Assembly (NCBI GenBank): GCA_021209875.1
Contig: JAGYVD010000002.1
Location: 3,286,001 to 3,350,000, forward strand
Source of the DNA: Rosellinia necatrix
Taxonomy: Eukaryota; Ascomycota; Sordariomycetes; Xylariales; Xylariaceae
DNA length: 64,000 nucleotides
Reading direction: 5' to 3'
Shown piece after piece: positions 62,337 to 64,000 of this stretch. The translations under genes were made by a program, and so were the position numbers. The notes beneath the pieces were generated by a model. That model was not told where the DNA came from, searched no databases, and worked only from the letters and a program-made list of their open reading frames with translations. Positions within the stretch are counted from its first letter, which is position 1, and every line of letters starts with the position of its first letter.

Positions 62337-64000
62337 GAAATATACAGGATATATATGGTAACTTTTTTTTAAAAGATATAACATAGAAATATATTTTTAA
62401 ATCAATATAGTATTGTTTAAAAAACATAAAAAAGACAGAAAAACTATTCAAAAGCCCTAGATAATTTCTAATATGATTAAATATGATTGTTTATTGGTTT
62501 AAATTAAAAGCTTAAACTAATAAAAAATTAATATTATATTATATTTTTAATTATATTAAAAAATCGAGCAAAAAGCTTTTATATATAAAATATTTAATTA
62601 AATAAAACTTAAAATCAACCTTGTTATATAATGAATATTTATTTCAACATAAATATAAATAAGAATTAATATTAAAGGAAGTAAATTAGTATTGAATTTA
62701 AATAAATAAAAGAAAATAATTTACAACTTATATCATATAAAGTTTTAAATTAGAAGAATTAAGCCAGAAAAAATATAACGTGTTTAAAAAAGAAAGTATT
62801 AAAATAAAATACAAAAAAAAACATAATTATTATTTCAAGATATTAAAATATATTATAACTAACAATAGTTTTCATATTTTAAAGATTTATATATAAAAGT
62901 TTTGTGTTATTTCAAAAGGATATGTATATATTATAAATAAAAATAAAACAAAAAACTTTATATAAACAGTAAATAACCTGGATTATTTTAATTAAAAATA
63001 TATTTATAATAATTACAGGGAAATGTTTTAATCGCAGGATATTTACAAATTTTCAAATTATTTTTAAAAATAATAAAGCTTTTTATAACACAACAAATAA
63101 TGAAGTTATAATGTTTATAAGAATAGAAAATGTTTTATGAAGAAAGAAAATAAGCTATGAAGTAATAAACTATGTTTTAACAAAAAGCATGACGAAAAAA
63201 TAATTTTTTTAATTTAAACAAAATAATGTTTTATTATTTTTTAGCATTAAATAATTTTTATATATATTTTACAAAATAAAAAAAATACCCTATATTAAAT
63301 AAAAGCACTAATAAAAATAAAAATAATAATAAAAATAAAAATAATAATAAACAAAATATAGAACGAACTTTATTTTTTATAAACAATGTATTTATATTTT
63401 ATACAATAAAAAAACATATTAACATGAAAAACCGAAGCTTTGATTTAATTATTTTGTATAAAATCATGGATATTATCTAAAATATTAAATTAAAGTATCA
63501 AAGATAAATATTTTTAATTATTTAATTATAAATAAAATATAATCAGAAATATATGTTTATAAAAACTTTTATATGTAAGCTAAATAAAAGAAAAACCTAT
63601 TTATAAGCTCATTTTAAATATATAAAAACATAAAAGGTAATAAAAAAACTATATTTATTGCAAATAAATAAAAACATTTATTTTCTTTATAAGTTTATAA
63701 AAATTAAATGTTACTTTTTTAAAATAAAAGTAAAATAATTATATAAATATTTTAAATATTTTTATATAAAACACTATATAACCTGTTATATTATATAATA
63801 TATAATATATAATATAACCATTTGAATTTTAAAAGAACTCTTGAAATGTTTATTATTATTATAAATTAGATAATTAAATCTGAAAATCATTTAAATCTTT
63901 TGTTAAAAATAATTATACTTTCGTATTTAAAATTGTAATTAATATTAAATAAATAAATAATAAATATATATTTTACATTCTGAATCTTATATGATTATTT
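62337..64000 (+). repeat. Copia-type retrotransposon fragment, moderately RIP-mutated
   Basis: From about 62,350 to 62,820 it is collinear with 48,790-49,260; anchors are TTAATATTATATTATATTT and TATAAAG-TTTTAAAT. Further right the similarity can no longer be followed by eye. CA and TG dinucleotides are much more common than in the rest of the window, so RIP has been lighter. An imperfect AT-rich 18-base tandem lies at about 63,312-63,347. No gene is readable, and the fragment runs off the window. Confidence 0.55.

Noticed and set aside
1..64000. Fungal mitochondrial DNA, suggested by extreme AT content with GC-rich double-hairpin elements
   Set aside because: The window holds a nuclear gene with spliceosomal introns, LTR retrotransposon structure and CpA-biased mutation, and no mitochondrial genes, rRNAs or tRNAs.

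Overview
The window looks like nuclear DNA of a filamentous ascomycete (Pezizomycotina). Nearly all of it is extremely A+T-rich, with few CpA and TpG dinucleotides and very many TpA, while CpG and GpC survive. That is the imprint of repeat-induced point mutation (RIP, C-to-T mainly at CpA). The only gene I can support is a three-exon copy of TOM22, a mitochondrial import receptor. Its protein resembles Sordariomycete-type Tom22, but the class assignment is tentative. Two short spliceosomal introns rule out a mitochondrial or bacterial origin.

Layout. 1-18,679: RIP-eroded repeats, including a 14.4 kb stretch (4,259-18,679) bounded by inverted copies of a hairpin-rich repeat (family A). 18,680-19,860: a transition zone with GC-rich remnants, a 166 bp repeat, a hairpin and a 110 bp MITE. 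19,860-22,830: the GC-normal island, with the TOM22 promoter, TOM22 (20,130-20,779) and about 2 kb with no convincing gene. 22,831-22,996: a second copy of the 166 bp repeat, after which the DNA becomes AT-rich at once. 22,997-64,000: a nest of RIP-eroded transposons.

Short elements about 110-310 bp long stay GC-rich where longer ones are destroyed. They fall into families A (about 185 bp), B (about 245 bp, 7 bp target duplications), C (about 250 bp) and D (about 197 bp). One nearly complete Ty1/copia-type LTR retrotransposon lies at 47,346-53,861, with a solo LTR at 41,495-41,807. Larger eroded repeats recur at constant offsets: 6,300-7,066 with 23,650-24,418; 7,100-10,700 with 31,500-34,900; and 48,145-49,260 with 24,430-25,020 plus 62,350-62,820.

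There is no operon or pathway here. The biology is a housekeeping gene kept intact inside repeat heterochromatin, and a layered record of transposition followed by RIP. All alignments were made by eye in very AT-rich sequence, so approximate repeat edges are given as such. I saw no tRNA, rRNA or CRISPR array.
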